A stretch of DNA of 64,000 nt from Nansenia antarctica (GCA_963989245.1 OZ022340.1:51053351-51117350); one strand, 5' to 3'; shown: positions 19,017 through 29,104, counted from the first letter of the stretch. The notes: generated by a model from the sequence alone, not told the origin. Numbers and translations are program-made.

Positions 19017-20833
19017 AGGTCCGGTCCAGTCCTGGGAAGGTGGTTCCTCTGGACGCCCTGCGGGGTCAGCGCTTGAGGGCTCCCACGCGCAGGGACCCCC
19101 GGGAGCTGATATCTGTGCTGGTGGAGCATGTGGAGTCACCCAGCAACTTCTACATCAGCTTCAACGAGACCCAGGAGGCCCGCGCCCTGGTGGACATGAT
19201 GATGAATATGAGGTGAGGAGACGGTGCCGCTCAGACCGGGAAGGAAACATGAACAGGAAATTAATGGTTGCCTTGGTTGTAGTCATGCTGCAGATGATCA
19301 GATCTCTTATGAGGTCTAATATCTCAGGTAACCACATGAATGACATAGTAGCTGGAACGTAACCCTATGGTTAGATCAGAGTACTGCATCTTCACTGGTT
19401 AAATAGAACCATGAATAGAATAAAAAAATAAATAATAATAATTCTTCCTTCTTCTAGCATTGCGACTGCCAATGGCCTAGCATAGATCTTAGCATAGATG
19501 ATTTTTTCTTACAATGACTGATGGATAGATGATTCACTTACTTAAATGTATTTGTTTGAAGTCACTTTGGAGTTTGTGGGACCATGTCTTCCTCCTAGGA
19601 GCTGCTACACCTGTCCTGAGGTGGCGGAGCGCTACGCCCTTCCCTCAGGCTTCGTGCGTCAGGGCCAGGTGTGCTGCGTGGATCCCAGAGACATGTGGTT
19701 CTACCGCGTCGTCGTCCACCGCATCCTCAGCCAGACCCAGGTGGAGGTCTACTACGTGGACTATGGGGACCTCACCACTGTGGACAGGACCAGCCTCAAG
19801 TTCCTCAAGTAGGCTTCTTCTGGTCCAGTTCAGACAGACAGCAATGTAGACAAGTAGGCTTGTTCTGGTCCAGTTCAGACAGACAGACAGCAATGTAGAC
19901 AAGTAGGGTTCTTCTGGTCCAGTTCAGACAGTATGCATCAATGAAAGTCAATGGCCGGTTTCACAGACAAGGCTTACGGCTTCAGTCCTGAATGCGTGTG
20001 TCTCACGACCAAAGCGTGAGACTTGGCAGCTCTGTGTGTAGGTGTTCACTCTGTGTTTCATTGTAGCTTGGCTCTCTAAAATAAAGCTGATGTTGAGAAG
20101 CTGTATGTGACAAGAAAGCAGTCTGACCCGTAACGATGTCGTACTGTGTCCGTATGGTTTGGGTCGACATCATAGTGTGGGAGACTGCTTCTCGCCACAT
20201 ACTGTAGTGTAAAGTCAATGTTGCGTAAATGTGACGGTCATTTTGATGACAAGTGTTTAGACCTCCTTGTCTGTGTTGCTGTCGTCTGACTCCATCTCTC
20301 TGGTTTCTCACCCCAAGGTCTTGTTACTCTGAGCTCCCGGCACAAGCAGTCCCCTCATCGCTCACTGGAATCAAGCCAATGGGTGTAAGGCTCCACACAA
20401 TCTCATATCACTCTTATTGACCACCAATCTCCCCAAGCTTTTAACACTGTACTGTTCCCATAGAGTCCCATTGACTTCCATAACCCACATTTACATTCAG
20501 GATAGCACTCTCCCATTCAAAGTGCTTTGAGTTGCATTCATGTACGAAAGGCGCCATATAAATAAAGTTTTACTTTACTTTACTTACTTAACAATATTAA
20601 AAGCCAGTGTTTTGGTGTTCCAGGGCAGTTGGAGTGAGAACGCCACCAGCTCCTTCCAGAAGCTGTGCTGTGAGCGCCCCCTGGTGGGAGCCCTGGACAG
20701 CTATCACACAGACTTTCTGCAGGTCTTCCTGTGTGACACAAACACAGAGGAGGATGTGTACATTCACAGTGTCCTGCAGAGCCAGGGCCACGGGATCTCC
20801 TGTCCCCCTGCAGTCAACTCAGAGGTCAGTAAG

Positions 20834-20882
<49 letters not shown>

Positions 20883-21135
20883 TACACATACTGTATATAT
20901 CCATTCAACAACAATGATCCATTGCATTCATCCATTTATTCTGATATATTCTTATTTCTCCTTTCAGCTGTGTGACCAGTTCAACCCTGTGACCCTCTAT
21001 CTGGGAGAAGGTGTGTTTGATGAAGGAATGGATGAAGTAGACATGGACATGGACCAAACCCCAGAGCCCTGCACCCAAACCCCTGACACACCCCAGGTGA
21101 AGAGCTCCCCTTTCCCCATTCTAACAATACTCACA

Positions 21136-21187
<52 letters not shown>

Positions 21188-24100
21188 AGATGAAAGCACA
21201 GGTGGGTATACCTGCTGGGCATTGCTGCCTGTCGCACCTCCGACGGTGCCAGTGGGCTGACTGCAGGGTCGTCAGCCGGGAGCCACCCTTCACTGATGTT
21301 TCGCTCCTTTAATCCCGGAACATCTCAAGGTGGTGGAGCAGTGACAGGGACGTCTCCCTGCCACTCCCTGCAGCCAGCCCTAGGATCCTCCTTTCCCCCA
21401 CGCCTTGTCCTTTCTTCTGAGCCAGAGCCAGAAGCTCCCTTGTTCAGCCTCCTCCGCCAGGTCTTTGAGCGCCTTTCTCAGCTTGGATCCTGTGATCCCC
21501 AGCGACCTCAGGAGCCGCTGTGTAGATGTTCCTGTATAGCCTCTGCACCCAACTTCCACAGGATAGGTGACTGCCCTCCACCCTGCTTGCGAGCACGCAG
21601 CTGCCAAGTCTGTGTACTTTTCCTTCTTTCTCTCGAAGGCAGCCTCCATCCCCTCTTCCCATGGAACGGTCAGCTCCGCCATGATGACTGTCCTCATCGG
21701 GGTAGACCAGAGTACGACATCTGGCCGAAGGGAGGTTGATGTGATCTCGTGTGGGAACTTCAGCTGTCGATCGAGGTCAGCTCTCATCTTCCACTCTCCT
21801 CCAGGAGACAGGAGGGACCACTGCTTCGTGCTGCTGCCCTGACTTTCTCCCCCTTGCCGGACAAACTGGATCCACTGCTGTGATGTGACTGGGCTGCTCT
21901 TGTTTGATTCCAGTCTGCGTGCTTCCAGAATTTCCGTTAGTTTGCGCAGCACCCGGTCGTGCCGCCATCTGTACCGACCCTGCGTCAGTCCCGCCTTGCA
22001 TCCAGAGAGGATGTGTCGCAAGTTTGGGTTGTTGGCGTTGCAGAGTTGGCAGGTCTCCTCTGTGCCGTACCAGAGGTGCAGGTTCCGGGAACTGGGAAGG
22101 GTGTCGTAGGTGGCCCTGATCGAGAAGCTCAGCCTTGCTTGGGGCAGCCTCCACATATCCTTCCATGTGATGGCTCTGTTGATCACAGCCTCCCACGTTG
22201 TCCACCTTCCTTGCTGTTGTTGGCCCACGGCTCTGATTTTGTAGCACTCCTCTTCGATCTTTACGACTTCGGAGATCACTAGATCTTTCCTTTCCTTCCT
22301 CGTTGCCTTGGACCACATCTTGGGTGCTGATCCCCATCCAAAACCAGTCCTGCCTGGCTGCAGCACCCCGACGATCTCCTGGTGTTTCAAGCGATTGATG
22401 GCCTGGTCAACTGCCTGCGTGGCATCCCACTTGCGTCCTGTGCGAACCTGGGCCTTGCTGTGTTGGAGCTACTTGACCTCCCAGAGCTGGAGTACATCGG
22501 GGTGACACAGGTCAACGTCAAGGCCCAAGTAGGACCACTGACCCTGTATCACGCCCTCAGATTGAACAAGAGTGTGAATGTGTACAATAGATAATGCATG
22601 TCTATTAAAAGTAAATCAATTTGATTTTTATAGTTTTATAATATTACTCCGACTTTCTAAAAGGGTGTTGTATTGTTTAATGCACAAAAAGTAATCCCAA
22701 CAGTACTTTTTCGGTATTGTTTGCCCTGTTTTATACTTGGCATTGCCGTGGAAACACTGGCTCACGTGAATTAGAACAACGTTTTTTTATAGTTACCATT
22801 ATAGCATTATACCTTTACTCTTGTTTCTCAGTAGCGTATCTGATGGCTTAACAGACGTCATATCCAATGCCTTAACTGTTCTATTGTGTGTAATGTTTTA
22901 ATGTTGTTAATAGGACCAGGGGTGGACCCCGGACCCCCCCACCCCAGAGGTGGTACAGCCCAAGGCAGCCCAAGACCTGGGTTACCATGGAGACACAACT
23001 GAGGTAAGGACACAGGCTTGACTGTGTTTAGTCGGTGATATCCTAAAATGAAACACACCGTTCCCTGCCTAAGTAATGGGACAGTCAAGTGTTTTTTAGT
23101 CTCTTGACTCTACACTCCAAAAGTTTGGATTGGAAATCAAAAACAATAACCATGAAGTTACAGTAGAGATTCTCAGCTTTTATTTGAGGGTTTGTGTATG
23201 GACTGGTTTCACTATTTCTCTCGGTTTTCTTTGAACAAGACTAAATCCAGCCAGTTCCAAACAGTCGTTATGAGAAAGCTCATTTAGTTGTCCCAGTCTA
23301 TGCATGTACACTACCGTTCAAACGTTTGGGGTCACTTAGAAATGTCACTGTTTTTTTCAATGAAGATAACATTAAATTAATCAGAAATACACTCTATACA
23401 TTGTTAATGTGGAAAATGATTATTCTAGCTGCAACATCTGTTTCTTAATGGAATATCTACATAGGTGTATAGAGGCCCATTTCCAGCAACCGTCACTCCA
23501 GTGTTCTAATGGTACATTGTGTTTGCTAATCGCGTTAAAAAGCTAATAGATTAGAAAAACCTTGAAAACCCTTGTGCAATTACGTTATCACAGCTGAAAA
23601 CTAGGGATGTCCCGATCCGATATCGATATCGCATATCGCTGCGATATTGGTCCTGAATGCTGGATCGCAGATCGCACCAGAAAAAAAATAGGCTTCGATC
23701 TGCGTGGCCGATCTGGCGTGTCACTCACGTGATGAAAACAGTAGTAGTCAGTGGTCACATGCAGGAGAGTTGGCTAGTAGCTACCTGTTTGTAATGAGTC
23801 TGACAATGTCATGATGCTAGCTGGTGAAATCATAAACCATTTGCTTAAGTAATTTTTCGGTTATTTACATGAAATACAGATGGTAAGCTTTCAAATGATG
23901 CGTCATACATTGAAATCGGAAAAAAATTCAAGGTGACACGAGTATTTGAATGAAATTGTTTTAACCAGTTGGTCACTGAGTACTGCAGAGTACTGTTTTT
24001 GTTGCTTGAATAAAGGCTGGCAGTCTTTAATAGCCAACTGTTGCTGTGGACTATATACTGGGGAAGTATTTGTTATTATTCAGGAGTAAAACAATAAATA

Positions 24101-26658
24101 CAAATATCGGATTGGTATCGGTATCGCAGATACCTGAAGCCCAGGTATCGGTATCGGTATCGGTAGTGAAAAAATGGGATCGGGACATCCCTACTGAAAA
24201 CGGTTTTGCTGGTTAGAGAAGCTATACAAATGGCCTTCCTTTGAGCTAGTTGAGTATCTGGAGCATCAAATCAAATAAAACATTTTATTTGTATAGCGCA
24301 TTTCTTACAAGATGCAACTCAATGCGCTTCACATACTGACAGCCACAAGCAGGCAAAAGCAAAAACCTGTACACTATGTAGCCAGGAAAATTCCCTTGCA
24401 GCCCTCTACACATAGAGCGACTACTAGCCAGTTTGCCTAGCATCACATTTGTGGGTTTGATTATACTCTCAAAATGGCCAGAAAAAGAGAACTTTCATAT
24501 GAAACTCGACAGTCTATTCTTGTTCTTAGAAATGAAGGCTATTCCATGTGAGAAATTGCCAAGAAACGGAACATTTCCTACAACGGTGTGTACTACTCCC
24601 TTCAGAGAACAGCACAAACAGGCTCTGACCAGAGTAGAAAGAGAAGTGGGAGGCTCCGGTGCACAACTGAGCAAGAAGACAAGTACATTAGAGTCTCTAG
24701 TTTGAGAAATAGACGCCTCACAGGTCCTGAACTGGCAGCTTCATTAAATGGTACCCGCAAAACGCCAGTGTCAACGTCTACAGTGAAGAGGCGACTCCAG
24801 GATGCTGGCCTTCTAGGCAGAGTGGCAAAGAAAAAGCCATATCTGACACTGGCCAATAAAAGGAAAAGATTAATATGGGCAAAAGAACACAGACATTGGA
24901 CAGAGGAAGATTGGAAAAAAGTGTTATGGACAGACAAATCGAAGTTTGAGGTGTTTGAATCACACAGAAGAACATTTGTGAGATGCAGAACAAATGAAAA
25001 GATGCTGGAAGAGTGCCTGACGCCATCTGTCAAGCATGGTGGAGGTAATGTGATGGTCTGGGGCTGCTTTGGTGCTGGTAACGTGGGAGATTTGTACAAG
25101 GTAAAAGGAATTTTGAATAAGGAAGGCTACCACTCAATTTTGCAACGCCATGCCATACCCTGTGGACAGCGCTTGATTGGAGCCAATTTCCTCCTATAAC
25201 AGGACAATGACCCAAAGCACACCTCCAAATTATGCAAGAACTATTTAGGGAAGAATCAGGCAGCTAGTATTCTGTCTGTAATGAAGTGGCCAAGGGAGTC
25301 ACCAGTAGGGCTGCAACTAACGATTATTTTGGTAGTCGACTAATCTGTCGATTATTTTTTCGATTAGTCGTGTGGCTTTTCGCTGCGCGTAAATGGCGAC
25401 GCAGAAGCATAAATCCGGCTTAACTAGCTATCTAACCTAACGTTACGCCAAGCTACAGCTGCTCACAGAGCTAGTTGATTGGCTAGCTAGCATTGCTGGC
25501 TAGACTACAGACAGCTCACGTTAGTAGGCTACGCTTGGCGCTGTTTATCTTACAGACAGCTCGCTGGTGGACTCAACATAATTGAAATAGCATTCACTTA
25601 TCAAGCATCATTCATGATCATCCACCATGACTACCTGGTATTTTAATAGCGACCACCCCTCACTTCATTTTATCTCGCGTTCTCCTGGCTTCAACATGGA
25701 AAACCCCTGCTACGTAACGTTACATACAAGCGCCTCTGTCTGTCACACACGTGCCACAGGGCAAATAAATTAATAGCACAAACTCTCATAGCATGTACAG
25801 CCCTGTCCATGAGACGTTGTTTTCCAACATGTAACAGTAAAGCTAACATAAACATTACGACCCTAACAATATAACGTTAGCCAGTTGGCTAACAACGTTA
25901 GCTAAAACTTACCCAGCTGATTCTTGCATGGCTCCCGTTGAAAAAAAAACAAAACGTTTTTTTTTTAAAAATATGATTAGTCGACACTAAAATTCCACGT
26001 CGACGAGTTTTTATGATCGACGTCGTCGATTATGTCGACTAATCGTTGCAGCCCTAGTCACCAGATCTCAACCCTATTGAGCTGTTGTGGGAGCAGCTTG
26101 ACCGTATGGTACGCAAGAAGTGTCCATCAAGCCAATCCAACTTGTGGGAGGTGCTTCAGGAAGCGTGGGGTGAAATTTCTTCAGATTACCTCAACAAATT
26201 AACAGCTAGAATGCCAAAGGTCTGCAATGCTGTAATTGCTGCAAAGGGAGCATTCTTTGACGAAAGCAAAGTTTGAACGACAAAATAATTATTTCAAATA
26301 TAAATCATTATTTCTAAAATTGTCAATGTCTTGACTGTATTTTCTATTCATTTTGCAACTCATTTGATAAATAAAAGTGTGAGTTTTCATGGAAAACATG
26401 AAATTGTCTGGGTGACCCCAAACTTTTGAACGGTAGTGTATATAATCTATATGTCTGAATATAAACAGAGACTTCAGCCCCTCCCCCTCCCTCAGACATG
26501 GAAGCAGCCTCCGCCCAGAGGGAAGGAGAAGCAGCAGCCCTGTCATGGCTGTGTAGGGGAGGGGGGCGCTCCCCCCCAGCCCCCCATCCTGAGACCACTG
26601 AGCCTCCACACCCCTGGACTAATGCACACCCAGAGCTCCCCATATGGTGACTACTACC

Positions 26659-26704
<46 letters not shown>

Positions 26705-27045
26705 AGGGGCTAACCAGAGCACTAATGATGCTAGAAAACCCCATTGAAGTTAGCCTCATGAAGGGCATGTACATTTCAACCCTGCAAACCCAGTGGTAGA
26801 TGGTTACCACTGATGATGTTACCACTGAAGAGATCTGTCCTCTCTAAGGGGTTTTTATGTCCTGTCCAGGTGTGTGTGTGTCCGCCCCAGCCTTCTGGGC
26901 AGCCTCCCCCAGCTTCATCTTCCCTCTCTTCGGGTCGGGGAAAGTGCTCCATGTCCGTCACCCCTGGCATTTCAGCCTGGGCGCATCTGCCCGCCTGGCG
27001 GCCGGGGCCCACCTCCTCCACTGGTCCCCCTACAAAATGGACTGA
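17076..27045 (+). CDS. tdrd5: tudor/LOTUS domain protein TDRD5, reconstructed from 11 exons
   Basis: TDRD5 proteins act in germ-cell granules in piRNA and transposon control. I joined coding exons 17076-17304, 17425-17688, 18322-18371, 19019-19212, 19599-19808, 20318-20384, 20624-20824, 20968-21096, 22914-23003, 26469-26646 and 26870-27045. Every junction has AG/GT borders, and phases agree throughout, giving 595 codons plus TGA. Exon 1 encodes a LOTUS (OST-HTH) domain, exons 4-7 an extended tudor domain with WFYR, YYVDYGD and LPAQAV; exon 7 includes the family-typical DTNTEEDVYIH. ATG 17076 was chosen because LOTUS begins right after it; a TTG at 17064 is not credible. Known TDRD5 proteins are near 1000 residues with three LOTUS domains, so this model is short. 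Exons 10-11 rest on phase and splice sites rather than recognised homology. Introns carry several transposons. Confidence 0.88.
17425..18371 (+). CDS. tdrd5: tdrd5 exons 2-3: linker with a LOTUS-2 stub
   Basis: Exon 2 (17425-17688) has a basic linker (RGIGKLVARQRNPKRHRK), proline-rich sequence, then LPAQLRAQLGQLLTQGPVGL. That last part looks like the first helices of a second LOTUS domain, but it stops after about 25 residues. Exon 3 (18322-18371) is only 50 bp (DLKSETDLRFTTKTFQQ) and restores the phase exactly. A third LOTUS domain is not seen. The intron between them holds a SINE and a TATAG-rich tract. Confidence 0.78.
18015..18246 (+). mobile_element. tRNA-derived SINE with a triplicated 37-bp segment
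   Basis: It has a B-box-like GGTCATGAGTTCAAATCC and ends in a tail with AAAGCGTCTGCTAAAT. The part beginning acctgggaacaccacc and ending gagtaag (37 bp) is present three times in tandem, whereas the copy at 8320-8526 has a single equivalent. It lies in tdrd5 intron 2. Confidence 0.8.
18597..18897. repeat. 16-bp minisatellite in tdrd5 intron 3
   Basis: The unit gatcacctgtctgtct alternates with gatcacctgtatgtct over about 18-19 copies, with two copies carrying an extra gt. Each unit has the palindrome TGATCA. Confidence 0.93.
18983..19014. repeat. (GT)n tract next to tdrd5 exon 4
   Basis: About 15 GT units end four bases before the CCAG acceptor of exon 4, so the microsatellite occupies the normal polypyrimidine-tract position. 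Confidence 0.93.
19019..20824 (+). CDS. tdrd5: tdrd5 exons 4-7: extended tudor domain
   Basis: Exon 4 carries VEHVESPSNFYISF and exon 5 the tudor barrel (VCCVDPRDMWFYRVVVHR, VEVYYVDYGD). Exon 6 has SCYSELPAQAVPSSLTGIKP. Exon 7 has LCCERPLVGALDSYHTDFLQ then VFLCDTNTEEDVYIH, the nuclease-like half. The aromatic-cage-type residues W/F/Y and the acidic D of DYGD are present, so binding of dimethyl-arginine is plausible. Exon 6 uses donor gtaagg at 20385: only this site keeps phase, the gtgtaa two bases earlier does not. Confidence 0.92.
20534..20585 (+). mobile_element. L2-like LINE 3' tail
   Basis: The short fragment gaaaggcgccatataaataaag followed by a (ttact)n tail is the common 3' end of fish L2-type LINEs. 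It lies 38 bp before tdrd5 exon 7. Related tails in the opposite orientation are near 34915, 39640 and 58480. Confidence 0.65.
20837..20877. repeat. (CA)n microsatellite, tdrd5 intron 7
   Basis: About 20 CA units begin 13 bases after the exon 7 donor. Confidence 0.95.
21138..21185. repeat. (CA)n microsatellite, tdrd5 intron 8
   Basis: About 24 CA units just before the RLE LINE. Confidence 0.95.
21190..22565 (-). mobile_element. RLE-type LINE (R2/NeSL/HERO group), 5'-truncated, in tdrd5 intron 8
   Basis: It is antisense to tdrd5. It has a coding C-terminal part followed by about 190 bp of 3' UTR on the minus strand. Upstream of the ATG at 22390 the same frame continues (for example WDATQAVDQAINRLKHQEIV) with one stop near 22465, out to about 22560. 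The reverse transcriptase domain is missing. These LINEs use a restriction-like endonuclease rather than an APE-type enzyme. Confidence 0.78.
21380..22390 (-). pseudogene. RLE LINE protein C-terminus: CCHC finger and endonuclease
   Basis: The frame has 336 codons. A gag-like CCHC finger is visible in CQLCNANNPNLRHILSGC. It is followed by the restriction-like endonuclease with RPDVVLW and, downstream, VIMAELTVPWE, the PD...(D/E)xK-like core of this enzyme group. The visible K/E region AFERKKEKYTDLAAAC follows. The frame is open, but there is no reverse transcriptase, so it is a fragment. The exact clade among R2, NeSL and HERO cannot be decided here. Confidence 0.78.
22566..22913. other. tdrd5 intron 8 remainder, nothing seen
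   Basis: A/T-rich intron with no recognisable element or exon. Confidence 0.5.
23602..24193. mobile_element. non-autonomous hAT (592 bp) inside the Tc1
   Basis: The ends tagggatgtcccgatcc and its complement ggatcgggacatcccta are perfect inverted repeats. The 8-mer ctgaaaac is duplicated on both sides (23594-23601 and 24194-24201). Internal arms contain short (gatatc)/(ggtatc) repeats. It shares about 40 bp near 23884-23922 with 50291-50331. Confidence 0.92.
24269..24438. mobile_element. 170-bp inserted repeat inside the Tc1
   Basis: It starts aatcaaataaaacattttat with the tttgtatagcgcatttc motif that recurs in degenerate form at 35230-35300. It is flanked by the 7-mer agcatca (24262-24268 and 24439-24445). 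The duplication suggests a retroposed or transposed fragment; the family was not identified. Confidence 0.7.
24474..26276 (+). pseudogene. Tc1-like transposase, inactivated
   Basis: It starts MARKRELSYETRQSILVLRN, a paired-like helix-turn-helix. It continues with the linker and the DDE core: D in WTDKSKFEVF, D in QDNDPKHTS, and E in NPIELLWEQLD. A TGA near 24550 and a TAA at 25197-25199 interrupt it, and a 751-bp hAT splits the codon series between ESP and DLNPIE. It ends at the TGA near 26276. Several independent lesions make it a clear pseudogene. Confidence 0.88.
25306..26056. mobile_element. non-autonomous hAT (751 bp) inside the Tc1 transposase
   Basis: The ends are tagggctgcaactaacgatt and, at the other side, aatcgttgcagccctagt. 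Long subterminal inverted repeats are rich in tcgac/gtcgact. The perfect 8-mer gtcaccag flanks it (25298-25305 and 26057-26064). No coding capacity was seen. Confidence 0.92.
26661..26703. repeat. (CA)n microsatellite, tdrd5 intron 10
   Basis: About 21 CA units directly downstream of the exon 10 donor at 26647. Confidence 0.95.
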
Positions 27046-27180
27046 ACCCCCCCCCCGTTAAATTTTGTTACATTTGTTACATTTTGTTAAATTTCGTTAA
27101 ATGTTGTTGTTGTTCTGTTACATTTTGTTGTTCTGTTAAATGTATTAGCATTTTAATAAAAATTTAATAAAAATCAGGTA
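27046..27180 (+). promoter_or_regulatory. tdrd5 3' UTR with poly(A) signals
   Basis: After the TGA at 27043-27045 the DNA is T-rich with repeated TTTTGTTA motifs. AATAAA occurs at 27155 and again at 27166. No further splice donor-like continuation was needed, so I place transcript end shortly after 27171. Confidence 0.6.
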
Positions 27181-27276
27181 AGAGTTTGTAATGTTCATGA
27201 TTTCTATTACGCATAGAGACTGTTTGGGTGGTAATGTTGTATCAATGTCATGCTGCAGGTCTAACCATGACAAAGA

Positions 27277-27496
27277 AGGCGTGGGCAAACCTTTTGGCTC
27301 AGGGGCCACATTTGGTCTTGAATACCAGGTTTCTCATTCTCATTTTCAGACTATTTTCTTTTTGATCAAGGTTTTTTTATTTTGTTTTCCGCAAGACTAT
27401 TTTCTAACGGCCATATCCATTTTATTTTTTTAAATTCAGGACTCAGAAAACAGGAAACGGGCCACAGTTAGCCCGTGGGTCGTAGTTTGAACACCC
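27277..27496. mobile_element. hAT-like MITE remnant
   Basis: The left part ggcgtgggcaaaccttttgg and the right part cgtagtttgaacacccctg are degenerate inverted repeats of the hAT type seen in many vertebrates. Internally it carries ggggccacatttgg and cgggccacagttagcccg. No clear target duplication. Confidence 0.6.
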
Positions 27497-27499
27497 CTG

Positions 27500-28159
27500 A
27501 TCTACTGGCTTCTCTGGCTGATCCATGTTTGTTTATAGGATCACCCTACAGCCTGCAGCTACAGCATTCCCAGAATGGGAGGGTGGGGGACTGAGGCTAG
27601 AATGAGAGGAAGGAACCATATGGAACCAGTTGTTCTGGAGTAATAAAGGATCGCTAGAGACAAATGTGAGCACGTTCCCCTTATTTCCCATTCATTCCAG
27701 ATGCTGTGGGCGTGACTTACAGAGCATATAAGGAGACGTTTCTCATGAATGCCTCACACACTGTGTATATGAAAAGTTAAGATTAAATGAAGATATTCTT
27801 TTGGGTGTAAAATGGGGATGTGGACATTAGGGTGCATCAAAATATACAATTCTACCATACTGATCTGTTCAGGTGCTAAAAGTGTTCCATGTCAAGTTGT
27901 TATAAGACATGCAAAATATGTTTGCAATACGTGATGATCTACAGGTGGCACGGCACATCAGCTTTTATGGCTAAAGGGGGTAACCAGAGCCCACTGAAGG
28001 GAGCCGTCATTGATGATGCATTTTAACCTTTATTTCTATCTGTCCCTTAATATCACTGTCATCACCATCACACTGTGTATAATGCACTGTACAACTTCCA
28101 TTTCTACATTCAACATGTTTATTTTGTAACCTGAGGTGGTAACCATGGTATCAATGCTG
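27500..28159. other. intergenic, nothing recognised
   Basis: No exon, RNA gene or element was recognised. Confidence 0.5.
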
Positions 28160-28164
28160 TGAGG

Positions 28165-28625
28165 CAAAACACACTTCCTCTCCTCTTGACACACCCTCTC
28201 CTCTCCTCTCCTCTTGACACACCCTCTCCTCTCCTCTCCTCTTGACACACCCTCTCCTCTCCTCTTGACACACCCTCTCCTCTTGACACACCCTCTCCTC
28301 CTGACACACCCTCTCCTCTCCTCTTGACACACCCTCTCCTCCTGACACACCCTCTCCTCTCCTCCTGACACACCCTCTCCTCTCCTCTTGACACACCCTC
28401 TCCTCTCCTCCTCCTGACACACCCTCTCCTCTCCTCCTGTCCTCTCCTCCCCTCCTCTCCTCTCATCCTGACACACCCTGTCCTCTCCTCCAATCCTCTC
28501 CTCCTGACACACCCTCTCCTCCTCTCCTCTCCTCCTGACACACCCTCTGTCCTCCTCTCCTCCTCTCCTCTCCTCCTGATACACCCTCTCCTCTCCTCTC
28601 CTCTCCCCTCCTCCTGACACACCCT
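28165..28625. repeat. pyrimidine-rich minisatellite, units of about 18-35 bp
   Basis: The array is built of cacaccctctcctc blocks alternating with variable numbers of tctcc, joined by ttga or ctga. On the plus strand almost every base is C or T, broken by short gacaca. The irregular unit length keeps several minus-strand frames open (CQEERRGE-type peptides); these are repeat artefacts, not genes. Confidence 0.93.
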
Positions 28626-28807
28626 ACAGTCACATGACAGTCTCAGATTCTGGGTGGTACGAATGCAATGGGAGAGCAACATATCTGAGCCTGACCCCAA
28701 ACCCTTCACACAGAAGCGATGATAGCACGAAGCCCCCCAGAGTTAGAGGACCAACCACACCAGGAAGTGATGAAGAACATAAGGAGGACGACCCTACAAC
28801 GACATCA

Positions 28808-28868
28808 TATTTCACATTTACATTTTATCCATTTAGCAGATGCTTTAATTCAAAGAGACTTCAAATTT
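28808..28868 (-). mobile_element. SINE tail fragment
   Basis: The reverse complement has AAAGCATCTGCTAAATGGAT, the degenerate tail motif of the SINE family at 8320 and 18015. Confidence 0.5.
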
Positions 28869-29104
28869 GAGTTTTTATCAAGAATAAAGAATATAACAAC
28901 ATGTAATAGTCTCCCACCCCCCATTCAATAACGGGGGTTGTTATTGTTGTTTAATTGTTTAGAATACATTGTGACTATTAAACATGGACATAATGGAAAA
29001 GAAACCTCAATTTCTCTCCCTTTTCTTTTCCCTCTTTTTCTTCCCCCTCTTCGCACCTTCTTGCCCCCCCCTTAACAGCCTATCGTTCCCCTCGCCGTTC
29101 CATC

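Larger units (their letters stand above)
23309..26438 (+). mobile_element. Tc1-like transposon with three nested insertions, in tdrd5 intron 9
   Basis: The ends are cactaccgttcaaacg on the left and the complementary cgttcaaaagtttggggt on the right (reverse-complement reading). TA dinucleotides sit at both borders (23307-23308 and 26439-26440), the Tc1/mariner target. Without insertions it would be about 1.6 kb, a normal Tc1 size. Inserted pieces lie at 23602-24193, 24269-24438 and 25306-26056, each with its own target duplication. The right end is 30 bp from tdrd5 exon 10. Confidence 0.92.

Noticed and set aside
22382..22594. Plus-strand frame reading LELLDLPELEYIGVTQVNV as a tdrd5 exon
   Set aside because: The reverse strand continues the RLE LINE (WSYLGLDVDLCHPDVLQLWE), and no exon is needed: phases join without it.
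27277..27496. 8-bp target duplication for the hAT-like MITE
   Set aside because: The flanks I compared do not match, so the ends are only approximate.
28036..28709. Minus-strand frames of about 190 codons (CQEERRGE repeats)
   Set aside because: They arise only from the pyrimidine minisatellite.
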